Shown: one piece after another, positions 44,862 to 53,905 of the stretch
Numbering within the stretch: the stretch's first letter is position 1
Layout: every line of letters begins with the position of its first letter
DNA from: UBA3941 sp002385665
GTDB lineage: Bacteria > Bacillota > Clostridia > Caldicoprobacterales > UBA3941
NCBI GenBank assembly: GCA_050949255.1
Contig: JBMNFJ010000008.1
Location: forward strand, 30,042 to 94,041
Direction of reading: 5' to 3'
DNA: 64,000 nucleotides
Program-made: the position numbers and the translations under genes
The notes under the pieces: generated by a model
What the model was told of the DNA's origin: nothing
Database searches by the model: none
What the model saw: only the letters and a program-made list of their open reading frames with translations

Positions 44862-46475
44862 ATGAAAAAACTAAGTGCAGTTATCTTGACAATAGCATTG
44901 TTTATAGCGGTCCTATCCGGCTGTAGTGGAAATATGGAAAACAATCAATTCGATCCTTCGATTGGTGATAACAATGACCCGAAAAATGAGGTAATAATAG
45001 CTATACAGAGTGAACCGGAAAATGGATTTGACCCTACTACAGGTTGGGGGCACGGCACCACGCCACTGATTCAAAGTACCTTGGTGGAGTACACTCAGGA
45101 TATGCGCATAGTAAATGACCTGGCCACCGATTACAACATCAGCGAAGATGGGACTAAATGGGTATTTACTATTCGGGATGATGCCTATTATACCGATGGT
45201 GAGCCCGTAAAGGCTTCAGACATAGCTTTTACCTTTAACACAGCAAAAAATAGCCAATCTTCTCTTGACCTTACATATATGGTGAGCTGCGAAGCTACAG
45301 GTGATTATGAAGTTACCTTTACTCTCAATGCCCCAAATTCTACATTTATCAATACCATTGCGACTACGGGTATAGTACCTGAGCATGCCTATTCGGATAA
45401 TTACGCCAATGAGCCTATCGGGAGCGGGCCTTGGAAGCTTGTCCAGTGGAATAAGGGGGAACAGGTAATACTGGAAGCCAATGAGGATTATTACGGAAAC
45501 GTACCGGCAATTAAAAAAGCTGTTCTGGTATTTATGGACGAGGATGCCGCATTTGCTGCAGCCAAGGCTGGACTGGTGGATGTTGCCCTTACCAGTGCAA
45601 CCCATGCTACTCAGGATATTGACGGTATGCGTATCGAAGCGGTGACAACTCTTGACAATCGTGGATTCACCCTTCCGACAATACCGGCAGGTGCAACCAG
45701 TGAAAGCGGATATCCTGCAGGCAACGATGTGACAAGTAATATTTCTATCCGTAAGGCTATAGCCTATTGTATCGATCGGGAGCAGATTGCCAGGGATGCT
45801 TTAAATGGTTTTGCCACTCCCGCCTATAGTGAAAATGATGGTATGCCCTGGAATAATCCGGACGTTAAGATTGAAACCGATATAGAAAAAGCAAAGAAAC
45901 TTTTGGCTGAGGATGGATGGGAGGATGTTGATGGAGACGGCTTTGTCGAAAAGAACGGCCTGAAGGCAGAATTCAAATGCATCTATCCAAGTGGGGACTC
46001 TGTACGTCAGGCCATAGCCATGGCGGCGGCTGAACAGGTAAAGAAAATTGGGATCAACATAATTGTTGAGGGTTTAAGTTGGGATGAGATATCCAAGCGG
46101 ATGTTCAGCGATGCCGTACTTATGGGTTGGGGTTCCACCAATCCCTACACCAGCTACTTGCTCTTTCATTCAAAAAACAAGCTGAGGGATGATTACTACA
46201 ACCCCGAAGGCTTTGATAACGCCACAGTTGATGGATACTTAGATGCTGCATTGCATGCCGCCACAAGGGAAGAAGCTTATGAAAATTGGAAACTTGCACA
46301 GTGGGACGGCATAACAGGAACTTCCATGCGGGGAGAATGTCCCTGGGTGTGGCTTGTAAATATTCAGCATATCTATTATGTTGCAGATGGCCTGGATATT
46401 GGTGATCAGCAGCTTCATGCACACGGTGCAAGCTGGACCCTGGTACAAAACTTACGTGATTGGAGATGGAAATGA
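44862..46475 (+). CDS. nickel/peptide-type ABC substrate-binding lipoprotein
   Basis: Family 5 solute-binding protein, 537 residues, anchored through Cys21 (lipobox VLSGC). Typical features: IAIQSEPENGFDPT near 45, LVEYTQDMRIVNDLATDYNISEDGTKW near 75, IGSGPWKLVQW near 185, and a C-terminal WVWLVNIQHIY region. GGGGGAGGGG precedes the ATG. The five-gene transporter runs straight into larE, larB and larC, whose product needs nickel, so nickel (possibly as a chelate) is the probable cargo. Sequence alone does not exclude peptides. Confidence 0.83.
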   Translation: MKKLSAVILTIALFIAVLSGCSGNMENNQFDPSIGDNNDPKNEVIIAIQSEPENGFDPTTGWGHGTTPLIQSTLVEYTQDMRIVNDLATDYNISEDGTKWVFTIRDDAYYTDGEPVKASDIAFTFNTAKNSQSSLDLTYMVSCEATGDYEVTFTLNAPNSTFINTIATTGIVPEHAYSDNYANEPIGSGPWKLVQWNKGEQVILEANEDYYGNVPAIKKAVLVFMDEDAAFAAAKAGLVDVALTSATHATQDIDGMRIEAVTTLDNRGFTLPTIPAGATSESGYPAGNDVTSNISIRKAIAYCIDREQIARDALNGFATPAYSENDGMPWNNPDVKIETDIEKAKKLLAEDGWEDVDGDGFVEKNGLKAEFKCIYPSGDSVRQAIAMAAAEQVKKIGINIIVEGLSWDEISKRMFSDAVLMGWGSTNPYTSYLLFHSKNKLRDDYYNPEGFDNATVDGYLDAALHAATREEAYENWKLAQWDGITGTSMRGECPWVWLVNIQHIYYVADGLDIGDQQLHAHGASWTLVQNLRDWRWK

Positions 46476-47488
46476 AGGGGAAAAGGCTAATCAATATCAG
46501 CAAAGTCATTGGCAAATACCTTTTCCGGGTTATGACCCTGCTCCTTGCTACATCTATTGTGGCATTTGTACTGGTCAGCCTCTCGCCGATAGATCCGGTG
46601 CAGCAATATGTAATGGGGGCCGGGGCTGTGAGCATGGAACAGCGGGAGACTATTTCGGAATATTGGGGGTTGAACGCTCCACCTACAGAGAGATACCTGA
46701 ACTGGTTGTCAGCAATTCTGCGCGGCGATATGGGAGTATCCCTACTCTACCGCCAACCGGTAGCCCGCATTATCTCCGAGAGATTTATTAACACCTTTGC
46801 TCTGATGATGACATCCTGGATACTATCGGGAATAATTGGCTTCGTCCTTGGCTGTGTTATGGGAATATGTCAGGGGAAATGGGTGGATAGCATCATAAAG
46901 CGTATCTGCCTTGTGCTCTGTTCTGTACCCACCTTCTGGCTGGGTCTGGTGTTCCTTTTGATATTTTCCGTCTGGCTTGGTTGGTTTCCCATTGGTTTTT
47001 CAAGCCCTATCGGAATTGCAGATACTGATGTGTCCATCTGGCAACGGCTTTATCATCTTGTATTACCGGCCCTTACACTGAGCTTTATTTCCTTTGCCAA
47101 CGTAGCCTTGCACACCCGTCAAAAGCTGATAGATGTATTGGAGAGCGATTATGTCTTGTTTGCTCGGGCCAGGGGCAATGATACCTGGACAATCATGAAG
47201 CGTCACGGCTTTAGGAACATATTACTACCTGCCATTACCTTACAGTTTGCCTCCTTTGCAGAGCTCTTTGGTGGCAGCGTCCTTGCTGAAAATGTATTTT
47301 CATATCCGGGACTTGGCTCGGCAGTCTCTGCCGCCGGGCTGAACTCGGATGTACCGCTTTTATTGGGGATAACCCTATTTAGTACTCTTTTTGTTTTTTT
47401 AGGCAATTTTATTGCCAATATCATCTATGGCGTGGTGGATCCACGTATAGGAGAGGAGCGACCCCATGGACAAGCAATTGGCGATTAA
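46472..47488 (+). CDS. ABC transporter permease (NikB/DppB type)
   Basis: 339-residue inner-membrane permease with six predicted spans. Its start ATG 46472 overlaps the preceding TGA (ATGA). The large extracytoplasmic loop after span 1 (LSPIDPVQQYVMGAG) and the EAA-type coupling loop DYVLFARARGNDTWTIMKRHGFRN near 235 are family hallmarks, as is the C-terminal GNFIANIIYGVVDPRI. It forms the channel with the next permease. A further in-frame ATG at 46460 lies inside the preceding gene. Confidence 0.9.
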   Translation: MKGKRLINISKVIGKYLFRVMTLLLATSIVAFVLVSLSPIDPVQQYVMGAGAVSMEQRETISEYWGLNAPPTERYLNWLSAILRGDMGVSLLYRQPVARIISERFINTFALMMTSWILSGIIGFVLGCVMGICQGKWVDSIIKRICLVLCSVPTFWLGLVFLLIFSVWLGWFPIGFSSPIGIADTDVSIWQRLYHLVLPALTLSFISFANVALHTRQKLIDVLESDYVLFARARGNDTWTIMKRHGFRNILLPAITLQFASFAELFGGSVLAENVFSYPGLGSAVSAAGLNSDVPLLLGITLFSTLFVFLGNFIANIIYGVVDPRIGEERPHGQAIGD

Positions 47489-48326
47489 AACCTCGGGACA
47501 AATGTTTAGTTTTAATCGTCGAGTTAAAACAGTGATAATATCTGTTATTTTACTTGGCATTATCATAGGCGTTTTTATAGCGGGTTTTTTTATCGGCGAT
47601 GATGCAATGAGCGTAGATTTTTCCCGCAAGGGGCTTAAGCCTTCCTGGGAATATCCCTTCGGCACCGACTGGCTGGGTAGAAACATGTTGCTTCGGACTG
47701 TCAAAGGCTTATCCATTTCTATTATGGTAGGAACCATTGCGTCGGCAGTTAGTGCTGTCCTCGCTACCATCATCGGAGTCGCAGCTGCTATCGGTAACAG
47801 ATGGGTGGACAACGTTATAGTCTGGTTAATTGATCTTATGATGGGCGTACCTCACCTTGTGCTGCTCATTCTCATTTCATTTGCATGCGGACGTGGCCTT
47901 ACAGGTCTCTTAACAGGTATAGCGGTCACCCATTGGACCAGTCTTGCCAGGTTGGTACGGGCTGAGGTTCTTCAAATTCGAAGTCAGCAATACATTACAA
48001 TATCCCGTCGCCTGGGTAAGTCCTTGGGTTGGATTTTGCTACACCATATTCTACCCCATGTCCTGCCGCAATTTGTTGTAGGACTGGTATTGCTCTTTCC
48101 ACATGCCATACTACACGAATCTTCCCTGTCGTTTTTAGGTTACGGCTTGCCACCGGAACAGCCCGCTATCGGGATTATACTTGCTGAGAGCATGAAGTAT
48201 CTCACCGGGGGCATGTGGTGGCTGGCATTCTTTCCCGGCATCACCCTGGTCTTAATCGTGATCTTATTTGATAAGTTGGGCGAGAATTTGAAAATGCTCC
48301 TTGACCCATATAGTGCACATGAATAG
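47466..48326 (+). CDS. ABC transporter permease (NikC/DppC type)
   Basis: 286 residues with six hydrophobic segments. PFGTDWLGRNMLLRTVKG near 62 is the OppC/NikC N-terminal signature; the coupling loop is YITISRRLGKSLGWILLHHILPH near 175, and LSFLGYGLPPEQPAIG near 225 is conserved. It overlaps the preceding permease gene by 23 bases, showing tight translational coupling. Partner of the NikB-type permease. Confidence 0.9.
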   Translation: MDKQLAIKTSGQMFSFNRRVKTVIISVILLGIIIGVFIAGFFIGDDAMSVDFSRKGLKPSWEYPFGTDWLGRNMLLRTVKGLSISIMVGTIASAVSAVLATIIGVAAAIGNRWVDNVIVWLIDLMMGVPHLVLLILISFACGRGLTGLLTGIAVTHWTSLARLVRAEVLQIRSQQYITISRRLGKSLGWILLHHILPHVLPQFVVGLVLLFPHAILHESSLSFLGYGLPPEQPAIGIILAESMKYLTGGMWWLAFFPGITLVLIVILFDKLGENLKMLLDPYSAHE

Positions 48327-48337
48327 GAGGAGATCTT

Positions 48338-49276
48338 ATGTGCCATAGCAACCTGCCCTTGCTTGAAGTGGATAACCTTTCGGTATCTTTCAGGATGTAT
48401 GACAGGGCATTTGGACAGAGGGATTTAAAGGTTATACAAGATCTGGCGATAACAGTAAATAGCGGGGAGATTTTGGCCGTTGTAGGTTCCTCCGGCAGTG
48501 GAAAAAGCCTGTTGGCCCACGCTGTGCTGGGCCTGCTGCCGCAAAATGCTACAGTTAGCGGAAGGATGTTCTATAAGGGAAAGCCACTCGATGAACAGAA
48601 TCAAAGGAAGCTTAGAGGGAGCGAAATAGCGCTTATACCCCAGTCCGTAACTTATTTAGATCCACTGATGCAGGTAGGTAAACAGGCCCGGGGGACTGAC
48701 AAAAGCCCAGAACGTATGAGAAGGCAAAGAAAAGTTTTCCAACGACTCAATTTGACAAGGCAGGCAGAAAAGCTATACCCCTTTCAGCTTTCAGGAGGTA
48801 TGGCGCGGCGTGTGCTCTTTTCAACGGCCATAATCACTGATGCCGAGCTGGTAATTGCCGATGAGCCGACTCCCGGCATGCACCTGGATCAGGCGCTTGA
48901 AGCGCTGTCAATCCTGAGGGAGCTTGCCGATATAGGAAAGGGTATAATACTTATTACCCACGATATAGATCTTGCTTTGCAGTTTGCCGATAAAATCGCT
49001 GTCTTCTATGCAGGTACAACGGTGGAGGAATCACCTGTAGCTGATTTTATAAAGGGGCCGGGTGCACTTCGCCACCCTTATACTAAAGCCTTGTGGCATG
49101 CGCTTCCACAGAATGATTTCATACCCATAGACGGTTTCCAGCCATATGCGGGGAATCTGCCGGATGGTTGCCTTTTTGCGCCGAGATGCCCATTGAAAAC
49201 TCCTGAATGCGAAGCAGGAAACCCACACATGAGAAAACTGCGGGGCGGAAAGGTAAGGTGTGTACATGCAACTTGA
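48338..49276 (+). CDS. ABC transporter ATPase (NikD/OppD type)
   Basis: 312 residues. Walker A VGSSGSGKS near 49, ABC signature LSGGMARR near 151, Walker B ELVIADEPTPG near 172, H-loop LITHD. The C-terminal extension with CLFAPRCPLKTPEC near 285 is the oligopeptide/nickel transporter C-terminal domain. AGGAGGAG lies upstream. It overlaps the next ATPase gene and works with it as a heterodimer. Confidence 0.92.
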   Translation: MCHSNLPLLEVDNLSVSFRMYDRAFGQRDLKVIQDLAITVNSGEILAVVGSSGSGKSLLAHAVLGLLPQNATVSGRMFYKGKPLDEQNQRKLRGSEIALIPQSVTYLDPLMQVGKQARGTDKSPERMRRQRKVFQRLNLTRQAEKLYPFQLSGGMARRVLFSTAIITDAELVIADEPTPGMHLDQALEALSILRELADIGKGIILITHDIDLALQFADKIAVFYAGTTVEESPVADFIKGPGALRHPYTKALWHALPQNDFIPIDGFQPYAGNLPDGCLFAPRCPLKTPECEAGNPHMRKLRGGKVRCVHAT

Positions 49277-49907
49277 AGCGAATAATATCTACTTTAGATA
49301 CACGGCCAAGACCCCCTTTATCTTGCAGGATGTATCCTTTTCAGTGAGAGAGGGGGAACGTGTAGGTGTGGTGTCACCCAGTGGCTACGGAAAAACCACC
49401 TTTGTAAAGATTCTGGCCGGCCATGAACAGCCTACAAAAGGGCAGGTGCTTCTGGACGGGAAACCCCTTGCCCCAAAAGGGGCTTTGCCGGTACAGCTTA
49501 TCTCTCAGCACCCGGAAAATGCTGTTAATCCGCGTTGGAAAATGCAAAAGGTTTTGGAAGAGGCTGGACAGCTGCGTCCTGAAGTTCTGACAGCTATGGG
49601 AATCGAACCTGAATGGCTAACCCGTTATCCACGGGAGCTTTCAGGCGGGGAGTTACAGCGATTTTGTGTAGCTCGTGCCCTTTGCGCCGATACCAGGTTT
49701 TTGATTGCCGATGAGATAAGCACTATGCTTGATGCTATTACCCAGGCACAGATATGGCGTTATTTGCTTTCAGAGGTTGACCGGCGGGGAATTGGCCTGG
49801 TGGTTGTTACTCATAATCCGGCTCTTGCAGGGCGAATATGTACCCGTGTTGTAGATCTGCGAGATATAAACCATATTGAACGGGAACAGGAGAAATATAT
49901 GACATAA
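49266..49907 (+). CDS. ABC transporter ATPase (NikE/OppF type, short)
   Basis: 214 residues starting at ATG 49266, inside the end of the preceding gene. Walker A VVSPSGYGKTT near 36, signature LSGGELQR near 125, Walker B FLIADEISTMLDA near 145. It lacks the C-terminal extension of OppF and is shorter than NikE, which is common in small metal-type systems. A GTG at 49260 is an alternative start. Last gene before the palindromic repeat and larE. Confidence 0.9.
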   Translation: MQLEANNIYFRYTAKTPFILQDVSFSVREGERVGVVSPSGYGKTTFVKILAGHEQPTKGQVLLDGKPLAPKGALPVQLISQHPENAVNPRWKMQKVLEEAGQLRPEVLTAMGIEPEWLTRYPRELSGGELQRFCVARALCADTRFLIADEISTMLDAITQAQIWRYLLSEVDRRGIGLVVVTHNPALAGRICTRVVDLRDINHIEREQEKYMT

Positions 49908-50000
49908 TATAGAATTTACGTTATATGCCATATGATTTTATAAGGATTAAGCCGTTTTTCTATCGTGCTGCTATTACAGTATATTTATGCTAACGCGTTG

Positions 50001-50098
50001 TGCCAGTCAATCATATGCCGGTAATGGCTATTTACCACTCTGTAACAATGAGGCCATCCGCTTAACAATAGCTCATTACCTAAGAATATGAACTAGCA
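50001..50098 (-). repeat. palindromic intergenic repeat, copy B (inverted)
   Basis: Reverse complement shares TTAGGTAATGAGCTATTG with copy A at 22166-22246, plus the opposite arm with TGATTGACTGGCA and an ATTACC block. The ends are TGCTAGTTCA and TGACTGGCA. The central loop is about 17 bases longer and different, which is expected for a structure-conserved element. It lies between the transporter operon and larE. Confidence 0.6.
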
Positions 50099-50160
50099 GA
50101 AGAGGTTAGTTAGATAACAGGGTAAATATGTGTATGTTATATTGAAAGGAGTGTTATGAT

Positions 50161-50937
50161 TTGAGTTTTGAAAAAGAATTTCCTGCCGTACCAAAAGCCC
50201 TTGTGGATATACTAAAAAGGATTCCAAAAGCTGCTCTGGGATTTTCGGGTGGAGTGGATTCCAGCTATTTATTGTATGCCGCCAAAACCTGCGGTGTAGA
50301 TATACGTGGTTACTACGCAAAATCCCAGTTCCAGCCCCAATTTGAGCTGGATGATGCAAAGAAAGTTGCAAAGCAGGTAGGTGCCGATATAAAAGTAATT
50401 ACTATTGATGCACTTTCAAACAAAGCGGTAAAAGAAAACCCCGCCGATCGGTGCTATCATTGTAAAAGGGTGATTTTTTCCAGGATACTTGAAGAGGCCA
50501 AAGCCGACGGCTACGCCTTGCTCATGGATGGTAGTAACGCAAGCGATGATGCCGGTGACAGACCGGGGATGCGGGCGCTTACCGAATTGAAAGTGATCTC
50601 TCCCTTGAGAGAGGCGGGACTTACCAAGGATGAGATACGTGAGTATTCCAGAAAAGCAGGATTATTTACCTGGAACAAGCCTGCCTATGCTTGCCTGGCC
50701 ACACGCATACCTACCGGCAGAGTTCTGGATAATGAAATCCTTTATAAGGTAGAGCAGGCGGAAAACAAACTATTTGAGATGGGATTTACCGATTTTCGTG
50801 CACGGGTACTGGGCAATGCCGCAAAACTTCAACTGCCTAAAGATCAAATATTAAAAGCGGCACAGCAGCACAGCGAACTGGTGGAGGCGCTGTCACCCTG
50901 GTTTAGCGATGTGTTGCTGGATTTAAAACCGAGATAA
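50161..50937 (+). CDS. larE: nickel-pincer cofactor sulfur transferase LarE
   Basis: ATP-dependent sacrificial sulfur transferase, 258 residues, adding sulfur to the nicotinate-derived precursor made by LarB. PP-loop GFSGGVDSS at 27-35; the active-site segment PAYACLATRIPTGR contains Cys178, matching the sacrificial cysteine of the single-cysteine LarE type. CYHCKR near 98 is also conserved. AAAGGAG 8 bases upstream supports TTG 50161; a nearby ATG at 50156 leads straight to a stop. First of three lar genes. Confidence 0.93.
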   Translation: MSFEKEFPAVPKALVDILKRIPKAALGFSGGVDSSYLLYAAKTCGVDIRGYYAKSQFQPQFELDDAKKVAKQVGADIKVITIDALSNKAVKENPADRCYHCKRVIFSRILEEAKADGYALLMDGSNASDDAGDRPGMRALTELKVISPLREAGLTKDEIREYSRKAGLFTWNKPAYACLATRIPTGRVLDNEILYKVEQAENKLFEMGFTDFRARVLGNAAKLQLPKDQILKAAQQHSELVEALSPWFSDVLLDLKPR

Positions 50938-50958
50938 GGGTAAAGGAGAAATGCTTTA

Positions 50959-51717
50959 ATGGACCAAAAAGAAGTACTTGAAATGCTGGACTCTGTCAGT
51001 AAAGGCATTATTACGCCTGAGGAAGCTTTGAAGAAGTTGAAAACGGCCCCCTTCGATGATTTGGGCTATGCGATGATAGACAACCATCGGGGTATACGTC
51101 AGGGGGTACCGGAAGTGATTTATGGGGCCGGGAAAACCACTGAGCAGATTTGTGGTATTGTATCAAGGATGCTGGAAAACGGCGCAAATGACATCATCAT
51201 AAGCCGCCTCGCACCTGAGTCTGCTGAAGTTTTAGCAAATCATTGTGACCTTGAATATCATCCAGTTCCCAGGTTTGGTATAGTCAATCGCGATACAGAA
51301 AGGAAGAAGGTAGGCTCTATCGTGGTAGCCAGCGGAGGCACAAGCGATATGGCTGTCTGTGAAGAAGCTGCACTTACAGCAGAGGTATTGGGGAATAAGG
51401 TTACCCGTCTGTACGATGTGGGTGTAGCCGGTCTCCACCGATTGCTTTCCCGTTTGGATGTACTGACAAGTGCAAGGGTGATTATTGCCGTCGCCGGTAT
51501 GGAGGGAGCCCTGCCCAGTGTAATCGGAGGCCTTGTCAGCTGTCCTGTAATAGCTGTACCAACCAGTGTCGGCTATGGGGCGAACCTTGGAGGGATTGCT
51601 GCACTCCTTTCCATGCTCAATTCCTGCGCATCCGGTGTGTCGGTAGTGAATATTGACAATGGCTTTGGGGCGGGATTTCTCGCAAGCCGTATTAATCAGA
51701 TGGAGGGTATAAAATGA
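50959..51717 (+). CDS. larB: nickel-pincer cofactor carboxylase/hydrolase LarB
   Basis: 252-residue LarB, related to AIR carboxylase (PurE). It carboxylates the pyridinium ring of nicotinate adenine dinucleotide and hydrolyses it. Motifs: FDDLGYAMIDNHRGIRQGVPEVIYG near 31, ASGGTSDMAVCEEAA near 116, and the core PurE-like VIIAVAGMEGALPSVIGGL near 173. It overlaps larC by 4 bases (ATGA). Length and order (EBC) are normal for lar operons. Confidence 0.95.
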   Translation: MDQKEVLEMLDSVSKGIITPEEALKKLKTAPFDDLGYAMIDNHRGIRQGVPEVIYGAGKTTEQICGIVSRMLENGANDIIISRLAPESAEVLANHCDLEYHPVPRFGIVNRDTERKKVGSIVVASGGTSDMAVCEEAALTAEVLGNKVTRLYDVGVAGLHRLLSRLDVLTSARVIIAVAGMEGALPSVIGGLVSCPVIAVPTSVGYGANLGGIAALLSMLNSCASGVSVVNIDNGFGAGFLASRINQMEGIK

Positions 51718-52820
51718 AAACCATGTATATAGAGTGCAATATGGGGGCGGCCGGTGATATGTTGATGGCTGCGCTCCTGGAGTTACTTCCGAATCCGGAC
51801 GGCTTTATTAAAAGGATGAATCAGCTGGGGATTCCCGGTGTTACAGTTTCAAGGGAAACATCCGTTAAGTGTGGAATCACCGGTACTCACATAAGAGTAA
51901 TGGTCCGGGGAAAGGAAGAGGAAAGCCTGGATATTCCCATGGGGCATGGACATCATCACCATGACCATGGTTATCACCATCACGGACATAGCCATGGGGA
52001 CAAACATGCCCATGAACATATTCACGACGGGCATGACCACCATCACATGGACATGCATCATCACGAACATGTTCACGACGACCATAGACACCATCATGTT
52101 CATGACCACCATCATACTCATGACCATGAACACGTCGGAATGGCGGAAATTGAGGACATCGTCAATGATCTGCCCCTGTCTGACAAGGTCAAGGGGGATG
52201 TGCTGGCTGTATATGGCTTAATCGCGGAAGCCGAAAGCAAGGCTCATGGCAAGCCGGTGGAAGCCGTTCATTTCCATGAGGTAGGCATGATGGATGCAGT
52301 GGCTGACATAGTGGGTGTATGCCTCCTGATGGAGGAGTTGGCCCCGCAAAGGGTAATAGTTTCCCCTATACATGTCGGCAGCGGTCAGGTGAAATGTGCT
52401 CATGGCATATTACCGGTACCCGCACCTGCGACGGCATACCTGTTGAAGGGTGTGCCAACCTACGGAGGCCGGATTGAGGGAGAGCTCTGTACTCCTACCG
52501 GTGCAGCACTATTGAAACACTTCGCAGATGACTTTGGGGACAGGCCTGTAATGGCTACTGAATCCATCGGTTACGGTATGGGCAAAAAGGACTTCCCAGC
52601 GGCCAACTGTGTACGCATTTTCCTGGGAGAGACCAAGGGGCAGGACGCTGATATAATAAAGGTTGAATGCAATCTCGACGATATGACAGGTGAAGAGTTG
52701 GGATATGCCCTGCAAGTCCTAATGAAGAAGTGGAGCCCTGGATGCATATATAGTCCCTGTGCAGATGAAAAAAAGTCGCCCCGGCCATATACTGGCATGC
52801 CTGTGCAGGCCGGAGGATGA
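51714..52820 (+). CDS. larC: nickel insertase LarC, N-terminal part with His-rich insert (LarC1)
   Basis: CTP-dependent cyclometallase that inserts nickel into the pincer nucleotide. This frame covers MYIECNMGAAGDMLMAALLE, HFHEVGMMDAVADIVGVC near 186, PVPAPATAYLL and ECNLDDMTGEELGYALQVLMK near 320. From about residue 77 to 140 there is an insert with roughly 35 histidines in 66 residues, likely a nickel store. Beyond residue 338 (52728) the frame no longer matches LarC and ends at 52820, while the conserved C-terminal part continues in another frame. The full protein needs a +1 shift near 52726-52731. Confidence 0.88.
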   Translation: MKTMYIECNMGAAGDMLMAALLELLPNPDGFIKRMNQLGIPGVTVSRETSVKCGITGTHIRVMVRGKEEESLDIPMGHGHHHHDHGYHHHGHSHGDKHAHEHIHDGHDHHHMDMHHHEHVHDDHRHHHVHDHHHTHDHEHVGMAEIEDIVNDLPLSDKVKGDVLAVYGLIAEAESKAHGKPVEAVHFHEVGMMDAVADIVGVCLLMEELAPQRVIVSPIHVGSGQVKCAHGILPVPAPATAYLLKGVPTYGGRIEGELCTPTGAALLKHFADDFGDRPVMATESIGYGMGKKDFPAANCVRIFLGETKGQDADIIKVECNLDDMTGEELGYALQVLMKKWSPGCIYSPCADEKKSPRPYTGMPVQAGG

Positions 52821-53061
52821 GAAGAAGATAGCAGGCCTCATGCTAAAGCATACCACTACCTTTGGTGTCCGTGTCAGCCGCCATAAGCGTTATACGCTGG
52901 ATCGTACCATGGAGACAATAGAGACAAGCTATGGGCAGGTCTCCGTTAAAACCGGTACCGGATTCGATTTGGTAAAAAGTAAAGCCGAGTATGAGGACCT
53001 GGCAAGGCTGGCAAGGGAAAATGATATAAGTATCTTGGAGGTTAAAAAGCATATAAAGTAG
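52729..53061 (+). CDS. larC: LarC C-terminal part in the shifted frame (LarC2)
   Basis: From 52729 this frame reads SGALDAYIVPVQMKKSRPGH, the conserved LarC continuation, then LKHTTTFGVRVSRHKR and ends at 53061. Its own first ATG is at 52759, but the family match begins upstream of it, so it is not an independent gene start. A TGA at 52723-52725 limits the shift to after that point. A split LarC1/LarC2 with ribosomal frameshifting is known in Lactobacillus plantarum. A sequencing error or a disabling mutation is the alternative. Confidence 0.82.
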   Translation, partial: SGALDAYIVPVQMKKSRPGHILACLCRPEDEKKIAGLMLKHTTTFGVRVSRHKRYTLDRTMETIETSYGQVSVKTGTGFDLVKSKAEYEDLARLARENDISILEVKKHIK

Positions 53062-53160
53062 ATTGTATACAGATTGTACACAGGTTTATATAAGTTTGCT
53101 GTATAAATATCATTGGGCAAGCATCATGTTATGTATAGTTAAACACCTTATTGAGCAGGA

Positions 53161-53210
53161 TAGGTGACATATGGGGTGCGCAACACCTGTTCGCCCCCAT
53201 ATGTCACCTA
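53161..53210. repeat. strong 50-base palindrome
   Basis: TAGGTGACATATGGGG at 53161-53176 is perfectly complementary to CCCCATATGTCACCTA at 53195-53210, and the inner bases add GCG/CGC and AACA/TGTT pairs. It has no adjacent T tract. Confidence 0.7.
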
Positions 53211-53252
53211 CCGGGCCAGGAGTTTTCTGGTAGAAGATTTTTGTTTTTCCTA

Positions 53253-53284
53253 TTGACACATGCTTTATTATACGCTAATATAAT
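53253..53284 (+). promoter_or_regulatory. candidate promoter of the oligosaccharide transporter
   Basis: TTGACA at 53253-53258 followed by TAATAT (17-base spacer) or TATAAT at 53279-53284 (20-base spacer). It lies over 600 bases before the permease gene, so a long leader or another promoter is implied. Confidence 0.4.
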
Positions 53285-53905
53285 AACATAGTCTGTATAT
53301 TGCATATCGGTTTTACTATATGGCGTATGAAGCGCACACCGATGCACAAGAAGATCAGATGTCAAATGACAAAAATATGTATAAATAGTTTACAGTCTTT
53401 AAAAAATTCATTATGTTTGAATTATAAGTAGTAGAAAAAAATGAACGCGAGAATACGGGATCTTATATATTGTTTGTATATTTATTAATGGCCCGATTGA
53501 TTAGCGTATACGTTTTTGTTGGACATCAGATACTCCTTAGTGCGATTGACGTTGCATCTGCAGTTGCTTCTTACCTGTTTCATACCACTCTAAATAAGTG
53601 ATATGGACGGCATTCTGATACAGACTTTATGCAACAGCGTCATGTTATATGGGATATCTCAAGTATTTTTTCAGCTAAATACATGTTGCGCTAATAAACA
53701 TCATGATTGACCACTCAAAGACAAAGACTTGAAAGAAACAGGATAAAAGTTTTGCTTAGGGGCTAAAGGACCTAATTGTAATTAGGAAACAGAGAGTCTG
53801 ATAGATCCTAATTTATTTTGGTATTACTTTTTACCCCAAGATTTTAGATTTATTGCTATTTATTATGGGCTATTTGGAATAATAGCTCTCCCAGGAGGAG
53901 ATGTG

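Larger units (their letters stand above)
53062..53905. other. long intergenic region with hairpin and promoter
   Basis: 844 bases with no credible gene. Holds a strong palindrome at 53161-53210, a CCAGGAGTTTTCTGG stem with T-rich tail (53216-53248) that could be the lar terminator, and TTGACA at 53253. The rest is AT-rich and looks like a long leader or control region of the downstream sugar transporter. A 22-codon frame near 53331 lacks a ribosome binding site. Confidence 0.5.

Noticed and set aside
51940..52136. Repeated CATCATCACCATGAC-type units resembling a small direct-repeat or CRISPR-like array
   Set aside because: Repeats are irregular, without constant spacers, and encode the His/Asp-rich insert in frame with LarC.
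52766..52772. A7 run as the larC slippage site
   Set aside because: The conserved LarC continuation in the new frame already begins at 52729, upstream of this run, so the shift must occur earlier.
53331..53399. 22-codon frame in the gap after larC
   Set aside because: No ribosome binding site and no conserved features.
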